Program-made: the position numbers and the translations under genes | Source of the DNA: Tachypleus tridentatus | Taxonomy: Eukaryota; Arthropoda; Merostomata; Xiphosura; Limulidae | Direction of reading: 5' to 3' | DNA length: 64,000 nucleotides | NCBI RefSeq assembly: GCF_004210375.1 | Contig: NC_134830.1 | Location: 49,667,094 to 49,731,093, forward strand | Notes under the pieces: model-generated | What the model was told of the DNA's origin: nothing | The model's input: only the letters and a program-made list of their open reading frames with translations | Database searches by the model: none | In this document: positions 1 through 11,638 of the stretch, one piece after another | Position numbering within the stretch: the stretch's first letter is position 1 | Layout: each line of letters starts with the position of its first letter

Positions 1-415
1 TGGAAAACATTCACGTGAAATTGTAACAAAGTAAAGAAACTCAATTATTTAACACGTTCCATTAAAACTCGTTGAAACAATAAATAGTCAAAGTGGACCA
101 CGAGTTGGCGGTGGATGGTATTGACTAGATGCTTTCTCTTCGGTGCATCAGCTCGAAGTTAAGGCAAGTGCAGATAGCCCTCGGTGTATCATTAGATACA
201 AATGTGGGTAGTTTTCATTTGAAATAGCTTGCAACAAGCTGTTGATTATGTATAGTAACTTTGCTACTTCTGTAGCCTGTTTCTTGAAATAAATGGGATT
301 AAAACATACACGAATGAAGGCTTGTACATCGTCTGTTGTTAGATTCAAGGTTTATGTTCTACTATTCGGGAGCTTGTTTGAGTTTGGCGCTATTTTCTGG
401 TCTACAGGATACATC
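1..415. other. No recognisable feature
   Basis: AT-rich sequence. Short open frames here have no recognisable content. The missing 5' EcR exons were not seen in this stretch or up to 2757. Confidence 0.5.
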
Positions 416-469
416 GTAGTTGACGATCCTTATTCAACATCCAACAAGCACAAACCTACACAATGGGAA

Positions 470-748
470 GCCCAGCATGGCCAGGTGGTTAAGGCACTCG
501 TCTCGTAATGTAAGGGTCGCGGCTTCGAATCCCTGTCACACGAAGCATGCTCGTCTTCTCAGCCGTGGGGGCGTTATAATGTGACGGTCAATCTTACTAT
601 TCGTTGGTTAAAGAGTAGCCCAAGAGTTGGCGATGGGTGGTGATGACTACCTGCCTTCCCTTTAGTCTTACACTGCTAAATTAGGGACGGCTAGCGCAGA
701 TAGCCCTCGAGTAGCTTTGCGGGAAATTCAAAACAAACCAAACCAAAC
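470..748 (+). repeat. tRNA-derived SINE, family 1
   Basis: It has a tRNA-like head with A box (TGGCCAGGTGGTTAAGGC) and B box (CTTCGAATCCC), a 180-bp body shared by all copies in the window (for example AAGAGTTGGCGATGGGTGG), and an A-rich AACCAAACC tail. Other copies have TCGTAA in the anticodon loop, pointing to a tRNA-Thr(CGT)-like ancestor. It forms one arm of an inverted pair with 1288-1560. Confidence 0.92.
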
Positions 749-1287
749 TACACAATTGGTCATCTGTGTTTAATCCATCGTGGCTTTCGAAACCTGATAT
801 TTAGCGATAACAACCTTGAAACTTGCCACTGACCCACCTAGGGGCTTAAAATAATACATGGAAAAAATCACTACTGTTGAATGGAAGGAAATATAAGCAA
901 TAGAACGTAAACTTTACTTCGAGTACCTGATGTTTCTATTATTCATTCTGATAGCATGAAGCGCTAGTGGCATATATATATGTATATAAATAGGATATTT
1001 TCAAGCCAAAACATAGTAACCGACTGTCAGAAATCACTAAAACAATTTCAATCAGCCCAGACCAGAACGAAAATATGTTCAAATTTCTGAACCGAAATAT
1101 CTACTTCGACGAGTTATGTCAAGGACCCAACTCAATAGTAGGATACATAAAATTATCTCCTTGGGGACCATGACCTTTCTTGTTTCTAGAGTTGAAAATA
1201 GTAACACAGTTTTTGAGATCCTTTTTTGCAATGCCACACACCCCTGCTTCAACATTACACCAATCTATTAGACGCATGATTTGTTTA

Positions 1288-1560
1288 TGTGTTTTGTTTT
1301 TAATTTTGCGCAAAGCTACACAAGGGCTATCTTCGCTAGCCGTTTCTAATTTAGCAGTGTAAGACTAGAGGGAAAGCAGCTAGTCATCACCACCCACTGC
1401 CAACTCTTGCGCTACTCTTTAACCAACGAATAGTAAGATTGACCGTCACATTATAACGCCCCCACGGCTGAGAAGACGAGCATGCTTCGTGTGACAGGGA
1501 TTCGAAGCTGCGACCCTTACATTACGAGACGAGTGCCTTAACCACCTGGCCATGCTGGGC
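1288..1560 (-). repeat. tRNA-derived SINE, family 1
   Basis: Full-length copy on the minus strand. It shares about 52 bp of 5' flank with the copy at 470-748 (416-469 here matches 1561-1614 in reverse complement), so the two form an inverted duplication. Confidence 0.92.
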
Positions 1561-1614
1561 TTCCCATTGTGTAGGTTTGTGCTTGTTGGATGTTGAATAA
1601 GGATCGTCAACTAC

Positions 1615-1752
1615 CAACGAATAATGGGATTGACCGTCGTATTATAATGCCCTCACAGCTGAAAGGACGAGCATATTTGCTGTGACAGGGATTCGAACCC
1701 GCGACCCACGGATTAAGAGTCGAGCGCCCTAACCACTTGGCCATCTCTGGCT
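1615..1752 (-). repeat. Truncated SINE, family 1
   Basis: The tRNA head and first third of the body only (from ACGAATAATGGGATTGACC to the GGCCATCTCTGG head). It directly abuts the shared flank of the preceding SINE. Confidence 0.85.
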
Positions 1753-2010
1753 ATCTTATGTTAGAAATGAATTCTAGAAATTCTAGAAGCACTTTATAGA
1801 AATTCGTAAACAAATAATAATACGTGATCACCATAACAATACAATAAATGTAAAAAAATAATTAATAAAAAATATTAAAAAACTTATTTCAGCTGGTTAC
1901 GCATAACGTTTTGAACTTTATTTTACCCTGCTACTTGATCTGCCAGACCCAGCTCTGTCTCTGTATGTTTATCATTTTTATAATAATGTTCTGTATTATG
2001 ATATTTTACT

Positions 2011-2350
2011 TACCTAACAGTAGTTGGTAGACAGGTAGGGAATATTTGTGTCCCATGACCTTTATAGGCCTAATTACTTACTTAATAGTAGTTGGTAGAC
2101 CTGTAGGAAATATTTGTGTCCCATGATCTTTATAGGTCTAATTACTTACCTAACAGTAGTTGGTAGACCTGTAGGAAATATTTGTGTCCCATGATCTTTA
2201 TAGGTCTAATTACTTACCTAACAGTAGTTGGTAGACCGGTAGGAGATATTTTGTCCCATGATCTTTATAGGTCTAATTACTTACCTAACAGTAACTGGTA
2301 GACCGGTAGGAGATATCTGTGTCCCATGACCTTTATAGACCTAATTACTT
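2011..2350. repeat. 68-bp minisatellite, 5 copies
   Basis: Units start at about 2011, 2079, 2147, 2215 and 2283 with TACCTAACAGTAGTTGGTAG and share TGTCCCATGATCTTTATAGG. It lies 400 bp upstream of the first visible EcR exon, so probably within an EcR intron. Confidence 0.95.
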
Positions 2351-2757
2351 ACATAACACTACAGCACTATATCGTGAGCACGTCTTTTTTATTATTGTTG
2401 TTGTTCTTATGACATAGGAATGACAGAGAGGGAGGGACATATTTCTTTCTTTCGAGATAGGTTGTGCAAACATATCGGAACATTAATAACTTGTGATACA
2501 AAGTTATATGTAGTGTACGTGCTATATATATATATGTATATATAGCAATATTTTTGAATATTTATTAACATATTATAAACATCTGTTTTTATTTGAGAAA
2601 AACATGAATGGTTAGATGGTTTCATCTTACAATTACGATACATAAAATGCTTATAAATTCATCATTTCATGAAAGACACGCCATTAACAATATTCTCACT
2701 GAACTCCATTAAAGTGTAGAATTAAAACCTATATTTTTTCATTCTTGTCTCTGTCAG

Positions 2758-2937
2758 AGAAAGAAGAGATGAGTCCTCCAGCTAGTGGATTCAATGGATA
2801 CTTGGTTGATAGCTATGGAGACGCCAAGAAGAAGAACAAGATATCTGTTTCTCGCCACCAGGAGGAGCTATGTTTAGTGTGTGAAGATCGAGCATCAGGG
2901 TACCACTATAACGCTCTTACCTGTGAAGGATGTAAAG
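2758..2937 (+). CDS. EcR: EcR exon: end of A/B region and first zinc finger
   Basis: The exon follows acceptor CTCTGTCAG and ends TGTAAAG before donor gtactt. It encodes a short linker ([18 protein letters not shown], then a KKKNK basic run) and zinc finger 1 with [19 protein letters not shown] and EGCK. It enters with two bases of a split codon and leaves with one base, the G of the first glycine of GFF. Confidence 0.95.
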
Positions 2938-5900
2938 GTACTTTTATCCATAACAGCCTAGTCCCAGTAGTACCGATCTTGTATTTTAGTACTTTCGTAC
3001 AACTAACCCCAGAACAAGTTGTTTAAATCGTCACAGTATCTCATTACTTGACTATCACATGTGTTTAATAAAGGCAAAAAATACTTTCAAAGTTCAAAGT
3101 TCGCTGTTACCCACAGAACCTCTATTTCATAACTTAAATACTGTCAGCGTAAGACTGTTGCTTTGTTAAGATCAAACATGTTAGACTATTATATTTATTC
3201 AATAACTTAGCTTTCGTCACTGAGCAATATAAACTGAAAAGTACCACAGCAGATCTTTGTATTTTTATGGTTTATGAAATCAACAATTTAAAATTTGTCA
3301 CGTGTCAGTATCATGAAATCCGTTAAATCTTTCAACTTTCCATCTGGAAAAACGTTTAAGACTCTAGTGAGTTTTATGTATGTGGTCTCACATCTTCAAA
3401 AAAAAAAAAATGAGGAGAATCCTCAACAGCCGCGACACTTGAAATTCTTTAAGGCAGGATTAGAGTAAATTATTCTATGAGGCCTTCGTTTCCTTTCTAT
3501 TAGCTATACCAAGCAATACCAATCGTGGGGCACTCGTATACCCAATTTCATTTTATTATTCATTAGGATCTCTACCAGCCTACCGTCAAATTGAAATTGT
3601 CAGGTCATCCCATAAGTAATGTCCGAAAATTTAATGCAGAAAATACATCATCATTTCTGTCTTTGTAGAAGGCTTTAATGACTAAAGTGTGTAGTAGGAC
3701 GTGTATAAAAATGTTCAGACAAATAAAAGAAACTAAACCAACTCCACTTTTTTCAGATCATTAATTAGATAAACCTTTATGAAGATGGATGTGTCTGAGG
3801 AGCACATTAGGCATATAATGCTTTATGAGTTTAAAAAAAGCAATAGTACAGCAGAAACTACATGAAACATTCAAGATGTTTATGGTGCGAAGTCTGTTAA
3901 TGAAAGAAAATGTCGAAGGTGGTTTCAGAAGTTCAGATCAGGTGTTTACAGCTCAAGTGATGCGCCACGTTCAGGTCATCCTGTTGAGTTTAATTATGAC
4001 TTGCTGCTTGCTACACTTGATGAAGATTGTGGTTTAACAGTTGAAGAACTAGCACAGAAGCTTAATTCAACTAATTCAACAGTTCACCTTCATCTGCAAC
4101 AGCTTGAAAAGGTGTCAAAACTTGGAAAATGGGTCGCCCATGAATAGACAGAAGTCAACCCTAGAACAAGAGTGGACATTTTAACTTTTCTGCACTCTCA
4201 TAAACGTAACTCGCCTTTTTTGGACAAGTTAGTGACTGGAGATGAAAAATGGATATTTTATACAAATGTTAAGCGCCGTAGACAATAGCTCAATGAATAT
4301 AAACTGGCTAAAGTACAGCCCAAAATGGACTTCAACTCTAGGAAAGTCTTGTTAAACGTTTGGTGGGATATTGTTGGTGTGATTCACTTTCAGTTGCTGC
4401 CACTCAATGTAACGATTACATCAGACTTCTTTGTTTTCAGTGCAACATTCAAACGCTCTAACTTTTGACAATAGAAATCTAACTCTTCAATCTTTCCAGA
4501 TGTGATTCTTGGTGTATGGGCCGTGCATTATCCTGGGAAAAACTTCCACATCCTCCTTATTCTCCAGACCTTGTCCCATATGACTTATCATCTATTCCGA
4601 AGTTTGCAGAACTATCTTGATGAAAAAGAGCTTGGAACACATGAAGATGTCAAAACTACCCTCTCTACATTATTTTCCTCCAAACCCCAAGAATTTTACA
4701 GAAGTGGCATTCAGAAGCTTGTGAATTGTTGGCAGGAAGTAATTAATAATAATGGAACAGACATTATTGATTAAATAACAATAAAAGCGTTTGAAATTTT
4801 ATCTCTTTTTCTGAACCTAAAATCGGACATTAATTAAGGGATGACCTGATATTTTAAGAGTAAATTAATTTTGGGCGTGATCAAATACATTAATTGAAAG
4901 GGTTTTACCTCCCAAGTCCAAAACTATAATAAGATCTCAAATCGGTCAAGAGATGATAGAGCTATGAGCTAAAAGTATTTGAAAAGCTCGGAGCCGTTAT
5001 GCCGAGGCTGAAAACACAAAAACTAAAGTTATTATGCTATTAATGTATATATGTTTATGTGAAGGCCGATTTCGCTACGAACACGAACTTGGACAATGAA
5101 AGTTATTTTCAAAGCATTCTCATACCAACCTTGAAGCCTTAAGTTACTTAACCGTTCAGAATAAGAATGTACTCTCGTGTTCTTACGGTTCGCGATCACT
5201 GTTGTGCGTCAGTATTTACGTCACCAGTATTATGTGAACTTGAAAATGATTACTGGAACATATCAAGACATGAATTTATGAAGATGGTATTTGTTAAAAA
5301 TGTTTGCTCTTACATCATAAGTAGTGAGTTAATCAATTGGGTGAATTAAAAGAGGGTTGACGTATGTTTATTAAGCTACCATTATGTGTGTGAGATTACC
5401 TAGCTTAAACAATTAAACCTTAGGTATAAGTTGAAATTACTATGTTGACACGTCTCATTAAATATGTAGCACTATATAGGGTTAATATTACCGGTTTTAT
5501 ATATGGTATTTTAATTATATTGTAATTACATGTAAGTGAAAACACACACACGCATAAATATATGATTTCACATATGGCTTTGATTCGTAAACTGAACTTA
5601 TGTATTTGAGTGTGTGTATAGTTGAGGTTGGAAGTCATACAAATGTACAAATATAAGATGGTTTATTTCTACTATAAGGATACTGTAGCATCCGAATTTT
5701 TGTGAACATTTTAGGGGTTATTGTCTTCCCATAATTCACTACAGACAATGAAAGGCAGAAGGAGTTGGGACATTGTGGGTTTAAGCACTCGACTCCTAAT
5801 TCCTAATTTAATTTTCCACAACAACTAACAAGTTTGGGATTTGTGGTCGGATGAATTTATGTTTTTGAATTAAGCACAAAGCTACACAATGGGATATTTG

Positions 5901-8900
5901 TGCTCTGCCCACTATGGGTATCGATACTCGGTTTATAGCGTTGTAAGTTCACAGACATATCACTGTGCCATTAGGGGCAGTTCGCATCATCTCTGATGTC
6001 TTTGGATGCTCAGACCACATATATTTACCATTGTGAATTAAATGATAATTACAGAAATTGGCCAATGGACGGTTTTCTTTTCTTTTTTGTTAGGGTCACA
6101 ATACTTATCTCGGTCCTGTTTCTTTATCATTGTTATACGGTGTGTATTTTATCGCTTCAGTATTCTTAATGTAATTTATAGTAGCAGCATTTACGTACTT
6201 ATATATACATTATACGTACCTCGGCTGTTTTTGTCTTATTTCAGAAACATCTCTTTATGGAATACGTTTTACATAAATGTTACTAGGTACCCTAAACCTG
6301 TAACTGACTCCTTTGTTTTCAGGTTTTTTTAGGCGAAGCATCACTAGAAATGCTGTCTACCAGTGCAAGTATGGTAACACATGTGTAATAGATATGTACA
6401 TGAGACGGAAGTGTCAAGAGTGTAGGTTAAAGAAGTGTATTAACGTTGGGATGCGGCCAGAATGTAAGTTGAAATGTGGTTTTGTGGCATCAAGTTTTGT
6501 AGAATTGTATTCTTATACGTTATGTAGCATTTTGATGAAAGTTTAATATAATAAAAAAAAACACTCTAAGGGTTACGTTTGTGAGCAGTATTCGTGTTAT
6601 GTGATGGTGTGTACACATGGTGGTAACTTGAAGCGATAATAGAACTTATATGAAACGACTACATAACAAAACAGAAGACAAGGTTTAATCTTTCATTACG
6701 TTACCTTCACTTACAATTACCACGCCTCTCGTATGATGGCGCTACCAATTGTCGCTCTTTGGAAACTTATGTAAATGACATGATTTCTACATGTGAATAT
6801 TTTTCTAGTCTGAATTTCTTTTGTACGTTTATTTAGTTTCATACTTTTATTATAATTAATGGTGGAACATATGTGTTCTACACCTGACGTTAATTCTTCG
6901 CTTTAATTGTTTGATACATTAAAAACTATTGTCTGTTTTATTCAACAACAAAAGTTTCTAAGCAAGGCATATTTAATAGCACGCTAGTCATCTTACATAA
7001 AGCATTAGGAATATTTTTATGTCACATTCGCGAGTATCTATAACTTTTTCCCGTATATAATGTAATATATTAAATATGCACTTCAATTATGATGTTTTTA
7101 GGTGGTTTATTATTATTGTTTTATATGTCAGGTGTGGTACCTGAACACCAGTGCGCCATCAAGCGGGAATCAAAGAAAATACAAAAAGAGAAAGATAAGC
7201 CTATCTGTACAACGAGAGATGAGGTTTATGAAAAGAGTGATAGAAGTAACCAAGTCAAACCCCTGAAACCCTCTCAAGAGGAGATAATTAACAAGCTAGT
7301 ATTATTTCAAGAAGAATTTGAAACTCCATCAGAGGAAGATTTGAAAAAGATTTCTGTAGGTTTTATAACAGTCACATTTTTGAAAATAGATGTGTCCAAC
7401 TTGTCAGAGTAGTAAATCTTAAATGAAATTGAAACTGAAAGGGAAAAATAGATAATTGAATAAAATTTTGATTAATTATGATCATGTACTTACACACGGA
7501 TAATCTTTAATGGGGAGGGTCATCAGAACCCAGTATTTTTTGTGTAAAGAAATTATGCTTATATAGTAACTTATAGCCCAGCTGCTTATAGTATTTAACG
7601 TTTTATACAAAGTCGACATTCTTCTTACGAAGTATATTTTAGTTTAAAACAGCCGCCCACCTTAAGACCCACGTAGTATTAGAATGCTCATTTTGCCTCC
7701 CACAATATGTGTTGGCTTTTTATCTCACAAATTAGAAACCCTCTTTCAAACATTCTGTGTGCGGGCTTGTGGGTCATATTTCAATGTAAGGAGCTTATAA
7801 TCATAACCTACATGATATTTTAGTACATAAAGTAATTTGTAACTAATTATCTATATAGGTATAATAGTATTGTTTGTTTGTTTGTTTTGAATTTCGCGGA
7901 AAGTTACACGAGGGCTATCTCCATTAGCCGTCCTTAATTTAGCAGTGTAAGTCTAGAGGGAAGGCAGCTAGTCATCACCACCCACCGCCAACTCTTGGGC
8001 TACTCTTTTACCAACGAATAGTGGGATGGACTGTTACTTCATAACGCCCCCACTGCTGATAGGGCATGTTTGGTGTGAGGGGGATCCGAACCCGCGACCC
8101 TCAGCTTAACGAGTCCAGTGCCTTAACCATCTGGCTATGCCGAGCCTCAATATTGATAATAGTACTGTCTGTTGTATGTCCATGTAACTAATTTGCAGGG
8201 ACTGGATGGATCTTCGCCAAAATTGGTATGGAGGTTCATTGAGAGATAACACAAATATTCAGTTTTGGTGGTTCTATGGGCGTTTTTCACCACTACTTCG
8301 CTTCTGTTGACGGATAGATCTTTACCAGATTTGGTACGTAGGTTTGTTGGATCCATGGGGGGATAGATACATGGAAATTTGTGGTTTCACATTTTATTAT
8401 GAGCGTTTTAAACAATCATATAAGGGAAGTAATTCTTCATGACGTAAGATAGCCCTTCATTAATCATGAATTTACATAACTTCCGGCAGGGTGGTTAAGG
8501 CACTCGACTCGTAATCCGAGGGTCACGAGTTCGAATCCCCGTCACACCAAATATGTTCGTCCTTTCAGCCGTGAGGGCGTTATAATGTTACGGTCAATCT
8601 CACTATTTGTTAGTAAAAGAGAAGCCCAAGAGTTGGCGGTGGGCGGTGATTACTAGCTGCCTTCCCTCTACTCTTACACTGCTAAATTAGAGACGGCTAG
8701 CACAGAGAGCCCTCGAGTAGCTTTGTGCGAAATTCAAAAACAAACAAACAAACAAACCATTACTGCTATATACATCTGTACCTTTTTCATACTTCGTAGA
8801 TTTCAAATTTGAAACCAAAGATTCTGAATAAAAAAGTCAAAGAGTTTATTTTTACCAATGAGCGCTTTCTGGAACTTAATATTTCAAAATTTATCGCGAC

Positions 8901-11638
8901 ACCTAGAAAAGTCAGTTTTTCGTGACCGTCTTAAAAAAACGCTAATTCTTAATGAATTACTTTGGTTTACTGATTGTTCTCAAATACAACTATTCTCTTA
9001 TTCTCTACTTTATTTATATCCAACTCGTACTTCTACCAAAGTTCAAAAAGTTTCAGACATCGAGGGCTATTTTTAATTTTATAAACATTATTGGTATTAA
9101 CATCATGGACCCAACAGCTAACGTTTAAAATTAAAAGTTTGAAAATATAGCCTACCATAATGTTGAACGTTAATCCAAAGTGAAATATAAGATATATATA
9201 TATATATATATTGTGTTTATATTTAAACTGTTTATGCTGAAAGAAATGTTATTTAGTATGAGGTTCGTTTTGTTTCTCATAGACCTTTCCAACAGGCGAC
9301 AGCGTGGAAGAAGAACTTGAAAGGTTCCAGCACATCACCGAGATTACAATCCTTACAGTTCAATTAATTGTAGAGTTCTCGAAACGTGTTCCTTGGTTTG
9401 ATTCTTTACTGCGAGAGGATCAAATCACTCTACTAAAGGTACCAATAGGTGTAAATTGAATTACTGTAACGTATTAATTGGAATTGCTAAAGATATCGCT
9501 AGATTTAAACAGAATTACTGTAACACTTTAATGTGAACTTGTACATATTAAAAGTGATTTGTGTGGTTAGTCTAAATCTGGAGTGCCTATTTATGGCCAA
9601 TTACACTATGTAATAAAATGTTGACTTTTTTTGTTCCTGGGCAAAAAGTGTTACTTTCCAATTGCTTATGCCTAAAGTATATGGAAAAGACCAATTTTTC
9701 TCTTCAGACTTTGCTTTTGTGACCTGGGTGAGGAAATTTTCAAATTTACCCATTTTCTAGAATATTCCAGGTAGAATCAGGGCTGAGTAGCTGATAAAGA
9801 ATTTTCTCAAACTTACAAGAATTTTCTAGAATTTTCAATAGTATGGGGGCTCACCACTTACCACTTTACTTTAGTTCTAGCTGCCTAAGTAAGCATGTAA
9901 ACCTATCTGATTTTATCAGAGATGGCATCAAGAAGCTGCAAGCAGTCACATTTCTCATCTTTGACATGAAAGCAATGTTATGTTCTCAAACTGCAAACTT
10001 TGAGAAATGTTTATGCCACATTGTATCACATTAACACCATATATTAGCATTCAGAAACGTTCATTACTTCAATCTTTCATGAAGTAATGGAAAGTTCATA
10101 GTTATTTTTTTAGTTTTTATAGTTGAAGAGCCAAATTACCAGTAAAATAGAAAAGATAGCTGGGCTTATGAAGTAAATGTTTCAAGTATATTTGGTTAGT
10201 TTTTTTTTTGTTTTTTTTTTGGCCAAATAAAATAAATAAAACTAAAGATGAAACCTTTCTTTGTATATAACAAGCATAATTCAAGTCATGACTTTAATGT
10301 GTTGCTGAATGTATTTCAGGGTTTGAGAGTATATGAATATATGAAACAATAACAGATTATTTTCATTTTCCAGGCATGTTCTAGTGAAGTGATGATGTTA
10401 CGAACAGCTCGGAAGTATGACGGAAAGACAGACTCGATCGTATTCGCTAACAACCAACCATATACAAGAGAAAATTATCGTAGTGCTAGTGTTGGAGATT
10501 CGGCTGACGCCCTCTTCACCTTTTGTCGAAAGATGTGTCTCTTGAAAGTTACCAATGCAGAATATGCTCTACTCACAGCTATTGTTATCTTTTCAGGTAA
10601 GAATTTCTACTGTCTAGACACTTAACACCATAAAAAACCTGAAGGTTTAGCTTGTTGTAAACTTGTAGCATTAATGATATTAAGATATAAAAGTATTTAC
10701 GAGTAGTAATTTTAGCTTTGGCTAGAGATGGCTATGGGCAACTAAAGTCCTATAGTGTTGGCTAGAGATGGCTGTAGGCAAGTAATGTCCTAACAAAAGA
10801 AACTTGATAAATTGTGTGATGTATGTAATAGTATTTAAATGGACAGCACAATAACACCATTTACAATTTCATTATAAATCAGTCAGGAATAAGTAATGCA
10901 AGAAAAGAAATAGATGTCAGTATTAATATGTAAAAAATATAATAAACCATAAGGATATGAAATCCTATAGTATCCTTGTTATTTTCTCTGTTGTCATGAG
11001 TATTTATTTCCTACCTCATGTAATAAAGGAAATAGTTTTTTCAGATGCCTTAATTTGAGAAAGTGGTAATTTTTAAAGAAGAGAGGATCATGCTGTTTTC
11101 TGACAGTTGTAACTCAAACATCAGCTGAGACATTTTTTACTTAACTTCCTGAACTCAAAGTAAAAGTTGCATGATGCATTTTTATTTAATTGTTTTCCTT
11201 GTTTCTAAAGATGAATTTTGATAATAATGCATAAAAGCCAACATATCTTTCCACATTTTGAGAAAATTTACGATTCACGATACTGTTAAAATGAACCAAA
11301 GAGAGCTTATTGTGTTTAGTTACGATTATTTTGTGTTGTGAAGTTGGACAACATTTATGTCTAGTTAGTTTAACTGTTGTTTCTTCTCACTTGCAGAACG
11401 TCCTTACTTACTGGAACCCATTAAAGTAGAAAAGATTCAGGAATTTTACACTGATGCTCTCAGGGCATATGTGGATAACTACCGTCCTCCTGGAAAAAAT
11501 TATTTTGCCAAGCTGTTGTCTGTTCTCACCGAGCTCCGAACTTTAGGTAACATGAACTCTGAGATGTGTTTTTCCCTCAAGGTTCAAAACAAGAAGCTGC
11601 CTCCCTTTTTAGCAGAGATTTGGGATGTTGTGGAGTAG
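2758..11638 (+). CDS. EcR: Ecdysone receptor (nuclear receptor NR1H type), six 3' coding exons; N-terminus not in view
   Basis: Ligand-activated nuclear transcription factor that binds 20-hydroxyecdysone together with USP/RXR and controls moulting genes. Six exons (2758-2937, 6323-6463, 7132-7355, 9283-9438, 10374-10596, 11397-11638) splice in phase to about 388 codons. In order they give a short A/B tail, a C4-type DNA-binding domain with P-box CEGCKG and GFFRRS, the T/A-box region ending RPECVVPEHQC, a lysine-rich hinge, and a ligand-binding domain. The LBD contains [49 protein letters not shown] and the AF-2 helix [11 protein letters not shown]. The DBD is split by an intron between the two zinc fingers, a common nuclear-receptor position. 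The protein ends three residues after the AF-2 motif, so there is no F domain. The first visible exon opens mid-codon, so one or more 5' exons are missing from view. AATAAA signals lie at about 12681 and 12965, and the 3' UTR end is undecided. Confidence 0.95.
3600..4849 (+). mobile_element. Degenerate mariner transposon in EcR intron
   Basis: About 1.25 kb, with terminal inverted repeats starting TCAGGTCATCCC at both ends and TA beyond the right end (TG at the left). The transposase frame runs from about 3830. It shows [14 protein letters not shown], a helix-turn-helix segment ([11 protein letters not shown]), [10 protein letters not shown] and [11 protein letters not shown]. Internal stops and frameshifts (after WVAHE and near 4430) show it is inactive. 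It sits between the two zinc-finger exons of EcR. Confidence 0.93.
5861..5978 (-). repeat. Second SINE family (short, tRNA-like head), in EcR intron
   Basis: Element of about 115 bp. Read on the minus strand it has an A-box-like TGGCACAGTGATATG, CTTACAAC in the position of an anticodon loop (Val-like TAC), a B-box-like ATCGATACCC, and the tail TGTGTAGCTTTGTGCTTAAT. The tail is nearly the same as the 3' end of family 1. Confidence 0.82.
6323..6463 (+). CDS. EcR: EcR exon: second zinc finger
   Basis: The exon begins after CTTTGTTTTCAG and ends GAAT before gtaagt. It encodes [37 protein letters not shown] and INVGMRPE, the second C4 finger plus the start of the C-terminal extension. Phase is 1 at both ends, matching the exons on either side. 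Confidence 0.95.
7132..7355 (+). CDS. EcR: EcR exon: T/A box, hinge and first LBD helix
   Basis: The exon follows acceptor TATATGTCAG and ends at donor gtaggt in phase 0. It starts [15 protein letters not shown], continues with a charged hinge (KEKDKP), and ends with the helix-1 region [15 protein letters not shown] followed by SEEDLKKIS, typical of EcR. Confidence 0.93.
7871..8146 (-). repeat. tRNA-derived SINE, family 1, in EcR intron
   Basis: Full-length copy with a (TTTG)n end on the left and the tRNA-like head at right (ATGCCGAGCC). It lies in the intron between the EcR hinge exon and helix 3 exon. Confidence 0.92.
8481..8758 (+). repeat. tRNA-derived SINE, family 1, in EcR intron
   Basis: Full-length copy ending in AACAAACAAACAAAC, opposite in orientation to the copy 330 bp upstream in the same intron. 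The pair could fold back in the pre-mRNA. Confidence 0.92.
9192..9212. repeat. (TA)n microsatellite
   Basis: Ten TA units in the EcR intron 70 bp upstream of an exon. Similar AT runs lie at 2523-2545 and 37110-37175. Confidence 0.95.
9283..9438 (+). CDS. EcR: EcR exon: LBD helices 3-5
   Basis: This 156-nt, phase-0 exon lies between acceptor TTTCTCATAG and donor gtacca. It encodes [19 protein letters not shown], then [20 protein letters not shown], the signature helix 3-5 core of nuclear receptor LBDs. FSKRVPWFD differs slightly from the usual insect FAKGLPGF. Confidence 0.95.
10374..10596 (+). CDS. EcR: EcR exon: LBD helices 5-8
   Basis: The exon lies between acceptor TTTTCCAG and donor gtaaga. 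It encodes [56 protein letters not shown] and TAIVIFS, very close to known EcR proteins. It ends with one base of a serine-glutamate junction codon. Confidence 0.96.
11397..11638 (+). CDS. EcR: EcR terminal coding exon: LBD helices 9-12 and stop
   Basis: The exon follows acceptor TCACTTGCAG. It encodes [38 protein letters not shown] and the helix-12 activation motif [13 protein letters not shown], then TAG at 11636-11638. No coding F domain follows. Confidence 0.96.

Noticed and set aside
6042-6332. 96-codon frame overlapping the start of the EcR second zinc-finger exon
   Set aside because: It reads a different frame through the intron end and has no family signature.
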